A stretch of 64,000 nt of DNA, from NCBI RefSeq assembly GCF_030272705.1, contig NZ_JARFYM010000012.1:92427-156426 (forward strand), given 5' to 3'. This DNA comes from Rhizobium mayense. GTDB taxonomy: Bacteria > Pseudomonadota > Alphaproteobacteria > Rhizobiales > Rhizobiaceae. Every line of letters starts with the position of its first letter. Within the stretch, counting starts at the first letter, position 1. The translations under genes and the position numbers were made by a program. Shown one piece after another: positions 6,997 to 16,134 of this stretch. Under the pieces are notes generated by a model. The model saw only the letters and a list, made by a program, of their open reading frames with translations. It did no database searches and had not been told where the DNA came from.

Positions 6997-9900
6997 ATGG
7001 CGAACAAAAAGTACATCGAGTCGATCGAAGACAAGGCCTTCCAGGCCTTGGACGAAGCCTTGCAGATCGATTTCAGTGACGAGAACTTGGAGCCTCGCAG
7101 CGGTTCGACGCCTGACGCCCCGGAGACAAGAGTGTCTGAACCATCGACTCCGCCTGCAAAACAGACCCAGGATGAAGCGACACGCAAGGCGGCCGCAGCG
7201 CGCAGCGCCGCCGCAGCGGCCCGGCCGACCGAAGTGCCGAAGAGCCCCGTCTTCGCTCCAGCCAACGACGCCAACCGTGTCAGCCCGGCCAGCATCCTGA
7301 AATCGCTTGATGGCGCCTCTCAAAGCCACGCGGTACGCAATGCGACGATCTTCTCGCTGTTCTGGATCGTCGGCGGCATCGGCCTCGCCTTCCTGCTCTA
7401 CGGAACGCAGCTCTGGAACATCCGCACCGTCGCCGATCTCGCCGCCCTTCCAGGCGTCATCGCCTGCATGATCGGTATCATCGTTCCCGTCCTGCTGTTC
7501 TATGCTTTTGGCGTAATGATTTCGCGCGCCCAGGATATGCGCAACGCCGCCCGCTCCATGGCGGAAGTGGCACTGCGCCTTGCCGAGCCGGAAACGGTCG
7601 CCTCCGAGCGCATTATGACGGTCGGCCAGGCCGTGCGCCGCGAAGTTTCGGCCATGAATGAAGGCATCGAGCGCACGATCGCCCGCGCCACCGAACTCGA
7701 GACGCTTGTTCATACCGAAGTCAATGCGCTGGAGCGCAGCTATGCCGACAACGAGTTGCGGGTGCGCGGTCTCGTACATGAACTCGGCTCCGAGCGTGAC
7801 GCCATCGTCAACCACGCCGAACGCATCCGCTCCTCGATCGTCGGCGTGCATGACCAGATCAAGGAAGACCTGTCGCTCGCGACCGAAGAAATTGCCGTGC
7901 GCCTGTCGACCTCGGGTGAGGCCTTCGCCTCGATGATCGATACGCGCGCTGCGACGCTGATGGAGAAGTCCGATTCTGCCTTGGAGGCGCTTGGCACCCT
8001 GCTCGCCGCCAAGACCGACAGCCTGCTGCAGAACGTCAATGCTTCCGGCGTCGCGCTGAGCCAGGAATTCGACACGCGTCTCGAATCTCTGTCTTCGACG
8101 CTGGCGGAGCGCGGCAAGGAACTGTTGAGCCAGTTCGAAACCCGCGCCTCCACGCTTGATGCCAACACCGAGAAGCTGAACACCGCACTCAATGATCGCG
8201 CTCGTCAATTGAATGAGACGCTGGTCGCTCGCACCCGCGAAATCAGCGAAAGCCTCACCGGCAGCGAACGCTCGATCACCGGCACGCTCGACGATGTGCT
8301 CTCCAAGCTCAATACCGCCCTCGATGAAAAAGGCGCGAGCTTCCGCCAGAGCCTGCAGTCGACCGCCGACGACACCATTATGGATATCGACCTGCGCTCC
8401 GGTTTCTTCGAGGAACGCATGCAGTCGACCGTCGCGCAGATTTCGACCGCCTTCGACGAGCGGGTCTCGGAATTCACCTCAGCCTTCGACAAGCGCGCCG
8501 GTTCATTGGACAGCAAGCTGTCGGAAAGCCTGACACGGATCAACGAAACGCTGAGCGGCGGTTCGGATGCTATCGACGGCATTCTGAATTCCAGCATCGA
8601 GCGCATCGGCTCTTCGCTGACCGACCAGTCGTTCGCGCTGGCGACGACACTCGCCACCAGCCAGGAAGTGCTGGAAAGCGCGATCGGCTCCAAGGCCGAC
8701 GAGATCGCTTCCGCTCTCCAGGGGGCAACGAGCGGGATCACCTCGGCCCTGAGTTCCGGCACTGGCGAACTGCACTCCACCCTCGCCTCGCATGCGGGCA
8801 ACTTCACGTCGGCCGTCCAAGGTGTAGCGCGCGACGTCTCCGCCGCCCTGCAGAGCGGCACTGAAGAACTCACCTCCGCTTTTGCCGGCCGTTCCAGCGA
8901 ACTCACCAACACACTTGCCGAACATTCCGGCGAATTCATCAAGGCTTTGCAGTCGGCAACCTCGGACATCTCTTCGGCCCTGAACAAGGGCACGAGCGAG
9001 CTGACCAACACCTTCCTCGGCCGTGCCAGCGAGATCAACAATACGCTTTCCGCCCGTACCGGCGAGATCACCCAGGCGCTGGGTTCGGCGCATGAGCGCA
9101 TCGACTCGGTCATGGCAGAGCGGAGTAGCGCGCTGTTCGGTGCGCTCTCGGACAACCAGTCGCGCTTCGAGCAGACGCTGGCCGAGCGCTCGGAAGGTAT
9201 CATCAATGCCGTCACCGGCAGCCATGAGCACTTGACCGCCGCCCTCGACGAGCGCACCTCGATGCTGGCGATTTCGCTTGCAGAAAACCAGCTTCGTCTC
9301 GAGAACACACTGGCAAGCCGCGCCGATGCAATTGCCAGCAACGTTGCCGAAACGCACAGCAAGCTCGCCGATACCTTGGACGACAAGGTCATGGCGCTCG
9401 CCATCGCGCTGTCGGACGGCCAGGCGCGCATCGAAGATACTTTGAGCGGCCGGGCCGAAAGCCTGACCAGCGCGCTCGCCGACACGCACAACAAGCTCGC
9501 CGACACGCTTGACGACAAGACGATGGCGCTGGCCATCGCTCTCTCGGATAGCCAGGCACGTCTGGAAGACACTTTGTCCGGCCGCGTCGAGGGCTTCACG
9601 GGCGCCATCGCCGATACGCACAACGCGCTGGCAAGCACCCTGGACGACAAGACGAAAGCGCTGGCAGCAGCACTCACCAGCAGTCAATCCCGGCTCGAAG
9701 AGACGCTCTCCGGCCGTGTCGAAGGCCTGACCAATGCGATCGCCGACACGCACACCAAACTCGCCGACACGCTCGACGGCAAGACGATGGCGCTCGCCGT
9801 TGCGCTCTCGGCGAGCCAAGCACACCTGGAGGATACCCTCTCCGGCCGCGTCGAAGGTCTGACCAATGCGATGGCCGATACCCACAGCAAACTGGCTGAA

Positions 9901-12900
9901 ACGCTCGACGACAAGACGATGGCGCTCGCCGTCGCGCTCTCGGCAAGCCAGGCACGCATAGAGGATACCCTCTCCGGCCGTGTCGAGGGCCTGACCAATG
10001 CGATCGCCGATACGCACAGCAAATTGGCCGAAACACTCGACGACAAGACGATGGCGCTCGCCGTCGCGCTCTCGGCCGGTCAGGCACACCTGGAGGATAC
10101 CCTCTCCGGCCATGCGGACCGCGTTTCCGATACATTGGACGGCAAGACCAAGGCCCTCGCCGACGCCTTTAGCAGCGGCCAGTCGCGCCTTGAGGAAACG
10201 CTTTCCAATCGCGCTGAAGCGATCACCAACGCCTTCACGGGCAGCCATAGCGCCCTCGCCGACGCGCTGGACGAAAAGGCGATGGCCCTGGCCATCTCGC
10301 TCTCCGACACGCAATCACGGCTCGAGGATTCGCTGTCCAGCCGCTTGGACGCACTCTCCAATACGGTCGCCGGCACGCACGACAAGATCGTCAACAGCCT
10401 CGACGACAAAACGCTGGCGCTGGCCATTGCGCTGTCGGACAACCAGGCCCGGATCGAGGAAACCTTGGCAAACAGCGCCGAGGCGATCGCCCATGCCGTC
10501 AATAGCGGCCATGCAGCCCTGACCGACACGCTCGACGACAAGAGTATGTCGTTCGCCATCACGCTTGCGGAAAATCAGAATCGCTTCGAAAGCGCTCTGG
10601 AATCCCGCGCCAATGCCCTGCTCGACAGCGTGGCCGGTGCGGAATCCCGCGTCGCCGGCGCTTTTGGCGACAAGGCCGATGCCATTCGCGCTGCCTATAC
10701 CGAAAACCAGGATCGCCTCGACCGCTCGCTCAGCGCCCACACCGACGCGCTCTCCGGGCTGCTCGGCAGCAGCAGCGACCGGATCGAAACCGTCGTTGGC
10801 GGCTCGGCCGAACGCATCGAAAACGCGCTCAACACCACCACGCGTCAGCTCGAAAATACGCTGGGTGTCGGCCTGTCGCAGATGGACGAAAACCTTGCGT
10901 CCGCCTATGAGCGCATGCGTAGCACTTTGGAAGATCGCAGCAATGCCATCAGCCTGACGCTGCGCGATGCGCATGCCCAGCTCGACAATACCTTGACCGA
11001 ACAGGCGACTGCGATCGGTACCTCGATTGCCGCCAGCGCCAGCATGCTGGAAATGTCGCTCGAAGATCGCGAAGCCTCGCTGCGCCAGACTATCGACGCC
11101 AGCGCAAGATCTCTCGAAGAACGCCTGCACGGCGGCGCCGGGGATATTGCCGGCCGCATTCAGCAGGCAGCCGGCGACATCACGCGCTCGGCCGAGACAT
11201 TCTCGAGCAACCTTAACCAGTCGATCGACGGCATGACCAGCCGCTTCGCCGAAACCGGCTCGCGCGTCGAGGCCAGCCTGTCCGCCCTCGAAAACCGTAT
11301 TCATGATGGCGTGGGTGGCGTTGCCGCGCAGGTCGATGCCGCCGGCAACCGACTGTCCGACACACTTTCGAGCGGCATCTCTCAGATCGACCGCAGCGGC
11401 GACGACGCTGCGGCCCGCATCGCCGCTGCGCTCGACAATCGTCTGGCAACCATGGCCGACGCGATCGACAGCCGCACCGCCAATCTGAGCCAGGCGCTCG
11501 AAAGTGGCAGCGCCCATATCGAAGAGCGCCTGTCGACCATGGACCGCGCCCTCAATGTCGGTCTCGAAGCCGTCAACCGCACCATTGAAGGCAAGGCCAC
11601 CAATCTCGCCACAACGCTGCGCACCGCCGTCGCCGATGCAGCCCAAGGCATGGATAGCGAGGCGACGCGCACGGCCGATCTGCTCGCCCGCACCGGCCAG
11701 CAGTTTGCCGACGACCTTGGCAACCGCAGCGATGCCTTCACCCGGGCGATGAACGAGCGTTCCGAAGAGATCGTCACGCGCGTCTCCGAAACGCATAATC
11801 GCCTAGCGAGCCAGGCGGCTGCCGTCGCCCAGACTTTCTCGGAAGCCGGCAACGCGATCGTCAACAAGGTTGCCGAAGCTGAGGGCCTTGTGGGCAATCA
11901 GGTCAACGCGATCTCGCAGGCCCTGTCCTCAGCCGAGCAATCCCTGGAAGCCCGTGGCGCCGCCATCCGCAATACGCTTGCCGGCGGCAGCGAACAGATC
12001 GCCTCGACGATGACGCAGGTCGAACGCGCGCTCGACGAACGCGGCAATGCGATCCGCACCAGCCTGGAAGATCGGGCGCGCGAGATCAACTCGACACTGG
12101 CAGACGTCGACAAGGCCCTGGAAGCGCGTGGCACATCGATCCGCTCTTCGCTCGATGAGCGCACACGCGAGCTGAACTCCATGCTCGCCGGCCGCTCCAG
12201 CGAGCTGTCGCGCCTGATCGACGAGAAGGCCCGCCCGATCGTCGACCGTTACGCGGCAACCGGTCAGGAAGCCGCAGCGCTGATCTCAGCCGCCGCTCAG
12301 GAAAGCACTGATCGCCTGCGCGCTGAAAACGCCGCACTGATCAATGCCATCGCATCGCGCACCAATGACACACTGGCGGCAATCTCGTCTCGCACCGAAC
12401 ATGCGGCCAACGCAGTCAGCGCGCTGGAGAACAACCTGCTCGCCAGCGTCAACGGCATCATCGAGCGGCTGGCGGAAAACAACTCCGCGATTGCGGGCAT
12501 GCTGAACAGCGCCGCAGAGGAATTCGCCACCATCGACGGCCGCCTCAATGCGACATCGGCCCGGTTTGCCGATTCCGCATCGAAGGCAGGCGAAATGGTT
12601 TCCGCCTCGACGCGGCTTCTCGAAGGTAAAGTCGACAAGCTTTCGGATATTTCCGGCAAGACGCTGTCGCAGGTCGGCGGCATCATCGGTCGCTTCGACG
12701 AGCACTCCAAGGTTCTGTCGCAGGCCTCCCAGCTTCTGGGTGCCGCACAATCGAACCTCGTCTCGACGCTGGAAGAACGCGAAACGGCGCTGCAGAACCT
12801 GTCCATTGGCCTGGTACAGCGCTCGGAGGAAATCGAGAACACCATGCGTGCCCTCGGCAGCATGGTGGAAAGCGCCTTCGACCGTGCCGAACAGCGCTCC

Positions 12901-14208
12901 AACCAGGTCACCGGCAATCTGCGCCAGGGTGTCCAATCCTCCTTCGCCGATATCGGCCGCGTACTTTCCGATGCGGAAGCCCGCGCCGAGCAGGCGGCGG
13001 AAAGCATGCGCGGAACGCTTCAGAAGGCTGGCGAAGAAGCCAACCAGACGATCTCCAGCACTTTCGCAAATGCGGAACGTCGTACGGGCGAACTGACGAA
13101 CCGCCTTCGGGGTGGCCTCTCCGCGTCGATCAACGATATGGAGCAAATGCTGGCGGAAGCCGGCAAGACCTCGGACGGTGCAGCCCAGCAGTTGCGCGAG
13201 ACGTTGCGTGTGGCAGTCGACGACGCTGTTGGCCGCTTCTCGGGTGCGACCGATGAGATCCGCCGCTCGGCGGGCGACATCCGCCGGGAACTCGACCTGA
13301 CCCGCAGCGAGCTGAAGCGCGGCGCCTTCGACCTTCCGGAAGAAGCCAAGGAAAGCGCGGCCGCCATGCGTCGCGCAGTGGCCGAGCAGATCAAGGCGCT
13401 ACAGGATATTTCCCAGATCGTCGGCCGCTCGACGCAGCAGTTGGAAATCTCCGAACCGGCAGCTCGTGCGCTGGCCGACGCGCAGCCGACTCAGCGGCCT
13501 CGTCCGGCAGCCCCCCCACCGGCTGCGGCCGCTCCCCGGCCCCAGCAAGCTGCACCGCAGCCGCCCGTTCAGCAGGCACCGCAACAACCTGCGCCGCAAC
13601 CGCCGGCTCCACAGCCGCAGCCGCAGCAGCCGCCGATCGAGGCTTTGGGGCTTCGTGGCACCCTCGCCGAGCGTCCGGTCGCCCCGCAGCCGCGTCCGGC
13701 CGAGACGCCCGCTCCTTCCCGCCAGGAAACGGCTGCCGGCGGCGGCTGGATCAGCGATCTCCTGCGTGGCGCATCGCGCGAAGACCTTGCCGACCTGCCG
13801 CCGGCTCGCCAGACCGCGCCACGCCCGCAGGCGGAAGCAGCGCCTGTAGCGCGCAACCCGCGGCACGTGGTTGAATCCCTGAATTCGCTTTCGGTCGATA
13901 TCGCCCGCGCCATCGATCACGATGCGTCAGTTGATCTGTGGCGGCGTTATCAGCGCGGCGAACGGGATGTCTTCACCCGCCGCCTCTACACGCTGAAGGG
14001 CCAACAGACCTTCGACGATATCAAGCGCAAATACGACCGCGAGCCGGAATTCCGTACTGCCGTCGACCGCTATATCGCCGATTTCGAAAAGCTGCTTTCG
14101 GACGTCGCCCGCACCGACCGGGACCGTAGCGTCACGCAATCCTACCTGACCTCCGACACCGGCAAGGTCTACACCATGTTGGCCCATGCGGCAGGCCGTT
14201 TGAGCTGA
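6997..14208 (+). CDS. Growth-pole-ring (GPR/RgsE)-like giant coiled-coil membrane protein
   Basis: At 2403 residues this is by far the largest gene. Residues ~1-110 are polar and Ala-rich. Two hydrophobic segments follow (about 115-142 with WIVGGIGLAFLLYG, and 148-175 with CMIGIIVPVLLFYAF), anchoring it in the inner membrane. From ~200 to ~2150 it is almost continuous Ala/Leu/Ser/Thr/Glu helix with apolipoprotein-like 11-residue periodicity. It includes eleven 44-residue units (about residues 750-1222). A Pro/Gln-rich linker (~2165-2215) precedes a conserved C-terminal helical domain (~2288-2403) with DLWRRYQRGERDVFTRRLY. Size, N-terminal membrane anchor and apolipoprotein-like helices match GPR of Agrobacterium tumefaciens and RgsE of Sinorhizobium meliloti, which form a ring at the growing pole and are needed for unipolar growth. 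The orthology is inferred from architecture and context. Large open frames on the opposite strand are shadows of its regular codons. Confidence 0.85.
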   Translation: MANKKYIESIEDKAFQALDEALQIDFSDENLEPRSGSTPDAPETRVSEPSTPPAKQTQDEATRKAAAARSAAAAARPTEVPKSPVFAPANDANRVSPASILKSLDGASQSHAVRNATIFSLFWIVGGIGLAFLLYGTQLWNIRTVADLAALPGVIACMIGIIVPVLLFYAFGVMISRAQDMRNAARSMAEVALRLAEPETVASERIMTVGQAVRREVSAMNEGIERTIARATELETLVHTEVNALERSYADNELRVRGLVHELGSERDAIVNHAERIRSSIVGVHDQIKEDLSLATEEIAVRLSTSGEAFASMIDTRAATLMEKSDSALEALGTLLAAKTDSLLQNVNASGVALSQEFDTRLESLSSTLAERGKELLSQFETRASTLDANTEKLNTALNDRARQLNETLVARTREISESLTGSERSITGTLDDVLSKLNTALDEKGASFRQSLQSTADDTIMDIDLRSGFFEERMQSTVAQISTAFDERVSEFTSAFDKRAGSLDSKLSESLTRINETLSGGSDAIDGILNSSIERIGSSLTDQSFALATTLATSQEVLESAIGSKADEIASALQGATSGITSALSSGTGELHSTLASHAGNFTSAVQGVARDVSAALQSGTEELTSAFAGRSSELTNTLAEHSGEFIKALQSATSDISSALNKGTSELTNTFLGRASEINNTLSARTGEITQALGSAHERIDSVMAERSSALFGALSDNQSRFEQTLAERSEGIINAVTGSHEHLTAALDERTSMLAISLAENQLRLENTLASRADAIASNVAETHSKLADTLDDKVMALAIALSDGQARIEDTLSGRAESLTSALADTHNKLADTLDDKTMALAIALSDSQARLEDTLSGRVEGFTGAIADTHNALASTLDDKTKALAAALTSSQSRLEETLSGRVEGLTNAIADTHTKLADTLDGKTMALAVALSASQAHLEDTLSGRVEGLTNAMADTHSKLAETLDDKTMALAVALSASQARIEDTLSGRVEGLTNAIADTHSKLAETLDDKTMALAVALSAGQAHLEDTLSGHADRVSDTLDGKTKALADAFSSGQSRLEETLSNRAEAITNAFTGSHSALADALDEKAMALAISLSDTQSRLEDSLSSRLDALSNTVAGTHDKIVNSLDDKTLALAIALSDNQARIEETLANSAEAIAHAVNSGHAALTDTLDDKSMSFAITLAENQNRFESALESRANALLDSVAGAESRVAGAFGDKADAIRAAYTENQDRLDRSLSAHTDALSGLLGSSSDRIETVVGGSAERIENALNTTTRQLENTLGVGLSQMDENLASAYERMRSTLEDRSNAISLTLRDAHAQLDNTLTEQATAIGTSIAASASMLEMSLEDREASLRQTIDASARSLEERLHGGAGDIAGRIQQAAGDITRSAETFSSNLNQSIDGMTSRFAETGSRVEASLSALENRIHDGVGGVAAQVDAAGNRLSDTLSSGISQIDRSGDDAAARIAAALDNRLATMADAIDSRTANLSQALESGSAHIEERLSTMDRALNVGLEAVNRTIEGKATNLATTLRTAVADAAQGMDSEATRTADLLARTGQQFADDLGNRSDAFTRAMNERSEEIVTRVSETHNRLASQAAAVAQTFSEAGNAIVNKVAEAEGLVGNQVNAISQALSSAEQSLEARGAAIRNTLAGGSEQIASTMTQVERALDERGNAIRTSLEDRAREINSTLADVDKALEARGTSIRSSLDERTRELNSMLAGRSSELSRLIDEKARPIVDRYAATGQEAAALISAAAQESTDRLRAENAALINAIASRTNDTLAAISSRTEHAANAVSALENNLLASVNGIIERLAENNSAIAGMLNSAAEEFATIDGRLNATSARFADSASKAGEMVSASTRLLEGKVDKLSDISGKTLSQVGGIIGRFDEHSKVLSQASQLLGAAQSNLVSTLEERETALQNLSIGLVQRSEEIENTMRALGSMVESAFDRAEQRSNQVTGNLRQGVQSSFADIGRVLSDAEARAEQAAESMRGTLQKAGEEANQTISSTFANAERRTGELTNRLRGGLSASINDMEQMLAEAGKTSDGAAQQLRETLRVAVDDAVGRFSGATDEIRRSAGDIRRELDLTRSELKRGAFDLPEEAKESAAAMRRAVAEQIKALQDISQIVGRSTQQLEISEPAARALADAQPTQRPRPAAPPPAAAAPRPQQAAPQPPVQQAPQQPAPQPPAPQPQPQQPPIEALGLRGTLAERPVAPQPRPAETPAPSRQETAAGGGWISDLLRGASREDLADLPPARQTAPRPQAEAAPVARNPRHVVESLNSLSVDIARAIDHDASVDLWRRYQRGERDVFTRRLYTLKGQQTFDDIKRKYDREPEFRTAVDRYIADFEKLLSDVARTDRDRSVTQSYLTSDTGKVYTMLAHAAGRLS
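9244..10662 (+). repeat. Tandem 132-bp (44-aa) coding repeats within the gpr-like gene
   Basis: Eleven units start at 9244, 9376, 9508, 9640, 9772, 9904, 10036, 10135, 10267, 10399 and 10531, judged by the recurring LD(D/G/E)K motif. All spacings are 132 bases except one of 99 bases (10036 to 10135), which lacks exactly 11 residues. The units from about 9500 to 10130 are nearly identical in DNA and protein (TLSGRVEGLTNAIADTH core); outer units are more diverged. 44 residues is four 11-mers, so the shortened unit keeps the helical register. Confidence 0.9.
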
Positions 14209-14239
14209 TTGCTTAGGATAATGCGCGAGCGCAGACAAC

Positions 14240-14268
14240 AATCCCCGGTCATCGTGCCGGGGATTTTT
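14240..14268 (+). terminator. Rho-independent terminator after the gpr-like gene
   Basis: AATCCCCGG (14240-14248) pairs perfectly with CCGGGGATT (14257-14265) across an eight-base loop and runs into five T residues. It lies 32 bases after the gpr-like stop. Confidence 0.85.
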
Positions 14269-14453
14269 GATTCAAGCCGAAACAGAGGAAATTTCCTGCA
14301 TAGAAAGCAGGCTTGTGCAGCAACGGCCGCCAATGACTACTTCCGGGCTTAAGGCGAGCACCACGTTTTATGCCCTCGTTTTACTGTAACGTACTTGCGC
14401 CCCGAGAGGTGAAGGTGTCTCGTTCCCGCAAAGACCGAGCACAGGAGCACGGT

Positions 14454-15488
14454 GTGATCTACAAACGCATTAAGATGGGAATTCTCACAGCCCTGATCGC
14501 ACTTCTCAGCGGTGCTGCATTGGCACAGCAGCGGCAAACTGTTCCGGTGAGCGTCGAGAACTTCATTCGTGCCGAATCCGATCTTTATTTTTCGGCGACT
14601 GTCAAAAAAGGCGGCATGGGAAAGTTCGAATACAATCGGGAAATGACGCCTATCAATAACCAAACTGTTATTCGTATGAACCGGGATACTTTGTATGCGG
14701 GTGCGGTCTTTGACCTCGACGCTGGTCCCGTCACCCTGACGCTGCCGGAGTCAAACGGTCGGTTCATGTCCGCGCAGATCATCGACGAGGACCAATACAC
14801 GCCGCAGGTAATCTATGATCCCGGCAAGCACGTGCTGACTAAAGAGGAAATCGGAACGCGATACGTTTTGGTCGCGCTCCGGATCCTGGTTGATCCGAGC
14901 AAGCCAGGCGACCTTGATGAAGCCCACCGCTTGCAAGATGCGGTTGACGTCGAACAACCTGGCGGTCCAGGAAAGTTTGAGGCACGCAAGTGGGACATGG
15001 AATCCCAATCGAAAATTCGAAACGCGCTGCTTGTGCTTGCATCGACACTTCCCGATACCAACCGCGCCTTTGGACGCAAGGGCGAGGTCGACCCCGTCCG
15101 CCGTCTCATTGCTGCGGCATCGGCGTGGGGCGGCAATCCTGACAAAGACGCAATGTATCTCAATGTCACCCCAAGCAAGAACGACGGCAAGACAATCTAT
15201 CGCTTGAAGGTCAAGGACGTCCCGGTCGAAGGCTTCTGGTCGATCAGCCTGTATAACGCCAAGGGGTATTTCCAGAAGAACGATGCGAACGCCTACTCGC
15301 TGAACAACAAGACTGCCAAAGAATCTGTCGATGGCGCAGTAGATATTCAGTTTGGTGGCTGCGATGGCAAAGTGCCCAACTGCCTGCCGATTGTGCCGGG
15401 CTGGAACTACATGGTTCGCCTCTATCGTCCACAGCAATCCGTCCTCGACGGAACGTGGAAATTTCCAGAGCCCGAACCGGTCAAATGA
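14454..15488 (+). CDS. DUF1254-domain exported protein
   Basis: The 344-residue protein begins at a GTG (14454) with AGGAG six bases upstream. A signal peptide MGILTALIALLSGAALA begins eight residues in, so the mature protein is periplasmic. It shows features of the DUF1254/DUF1214 family: FIRAESDLYF early, the strand NRDTLYAGAVFDL near the centre, VPVEGFWSISLYNAKG and a C-terminal Pro-rich tail. The family is widespread in soil bacteria, without a defined activity. Codon use looks more A/T-tolerant than in the neighbours, which might mean later acquisition; this was judged by eye. Confidence 0.8.
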   Translation: MIYKRIKMGILTALIALLSGAALAQQRQTVPVSVENFIRAESDLYFSATVKKGGMGKFEYNREMTPINNQTVIRMNRDTLYAGAVFDLDAGPVTLTLPESNGRFMSAQIIDEDQYTPQVIYDPGKHVLTKEEIGTRYVLVALRILVDPSKPGDLDEAHRLQDAVDVEQPGGPGKFEARKWDMESQSKIRNALLVLASTLPDTNRAFGRKGEVDPVRRLIAAASAWGGNPDKDAMYLNVTPSKNDGKTIYRLKVKDVPVEGFWSISLYNAKGYFQKNDANAYSLNNKTAKESVDGAVDIQFGGCDGKVPNCLPIVPGWNYMVRLYRPQQSVLDGTWKFPEPEPVK

Positions 15489-15545
15489 CCAGTGATAGCC
15501 GCAACGAATACTACGAACACGGTCACGTCTGCTGCCGAATTTCAT

Positions 15546-15568
15546 AAAAAGCGGCCCATCGGACCGCT
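15546..15568 (-). terminator. Intrinsic terminator of the RcnB-like gene
   Basis: On the minus strand AGCGGTCC, a three-base loop and GGGCCGCT (one G-U pair) are followed by TTTTT. It sits about 30 bases beyond the stop at 15597 and may also slow transcription from the opposite side. Confidence 0.7.
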
Positions 15569-15596
15569 CATTCCCGTTTCCGATATCAGATCAAAC

Positions 15597-15914
15597 TCAG
15601 TGAGCGATCTCAACTTTGGAGATCAGGCCGCTGGTAATGCCGACAAGCAGGAAATTATTGCCGATACGAACCCAGTGATAGCCGTGCGGCGGGGCCTTCA
15701 GATGATGATGGCGATAGTCGACGGTCTTGGCGCGATGGCGATCGGCGGCCGAGAGATGACGGCCCTTGACCCATTGACCCTTGTGAACGACGACCTTTTT
15801 CTTCTCGACGACAGCCTCCTTGTGGGGAACGGGTGCGGCATTGGCTTCGGCGGCCATTGTCAGCGGCGTTGCCAGAACGGAAGCGGCAAGAAGTATGGAA
15901 AAGAGCTTCTTCAT
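15597..15914 (-). CDS. RcnB-family small periplasmic protein
   Basis: The 105-residue product opens with a signal peptide (MKKLFSILLAASVLATPLTM, cleavage near ANA-AP). The mature part carries the RcnB-type pattern: basic region, GQWVKGRHLSAADRHRA, DYRHHHL, PPHGYHWVRIGNNFLLV and a final GLISKV. RcnB in E. coli is a periplasmic factor for nickel/cobalt homeostasis, but most members are uncharacterised and no metal efflux pump is adjacent. A GAGGAAAC ribosome site precedes the ATG. Confidence 0.85.
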   Translation of the reverse strand: MKKLFSILLAASVLATPLTMAAEANAAPVPHKEAVVEKKKVVVHKGQWVKGRHLSAADRHRAKTVDYRHHHLKAPPHGYHWVRIGNNFLLVGITSGLISKVEIAH

Positions 15915-16072
15915 GCGAGTGTTTCCTCAATTTTTTTGTTCGTGTCAGCAATTTATCGCGCAAAGGATAAACCGAATCTGAAAATCATATTACAGTTTTG
16001 TAATGGAAATTAGGCGGTTGCAGGGATTTTCTAATGAAATGCGTATGCGATGTTGGCAGCGACCAACCGCCC

Positions 16073-16108
16073 GAAAAAGTCCCGCCCGCCTTTAATTGAA
16101 AGGCGGGC
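16073..16108 (-). terminator. Intrinsic terminator after the GH43 gene
   Basis: A perfect 10-bp stem, GCCCGCCTTT (16084-16093) with AAAGGCGGGC (16099-16108), is followed on the minus strand by a short GC stretch and then a run of T residues (complement of 16073-16079). It lies 27 bases after the GH43 stop. Confidence 0.7.
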
Positions 16109-16134
16109 GCATGACTGATCAGTAATGTGGCAAA

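Noticed and set aside
9244..10662. CRISPR-like array
   Set aside because: Repeats are 132 bases, directly adjacent, in frame, and code for helical protein; there are no unique spacers.
8205..11897. Large open frames (hundreds of codons) on the minus strand opposite the gpr-like gene
   Set aside because: They arise from the strong codon periodicity and repeats of the plus-strand gene, have Ser/Arg/Ala-rich low-complexity products, no ribosome sites, and match no family.
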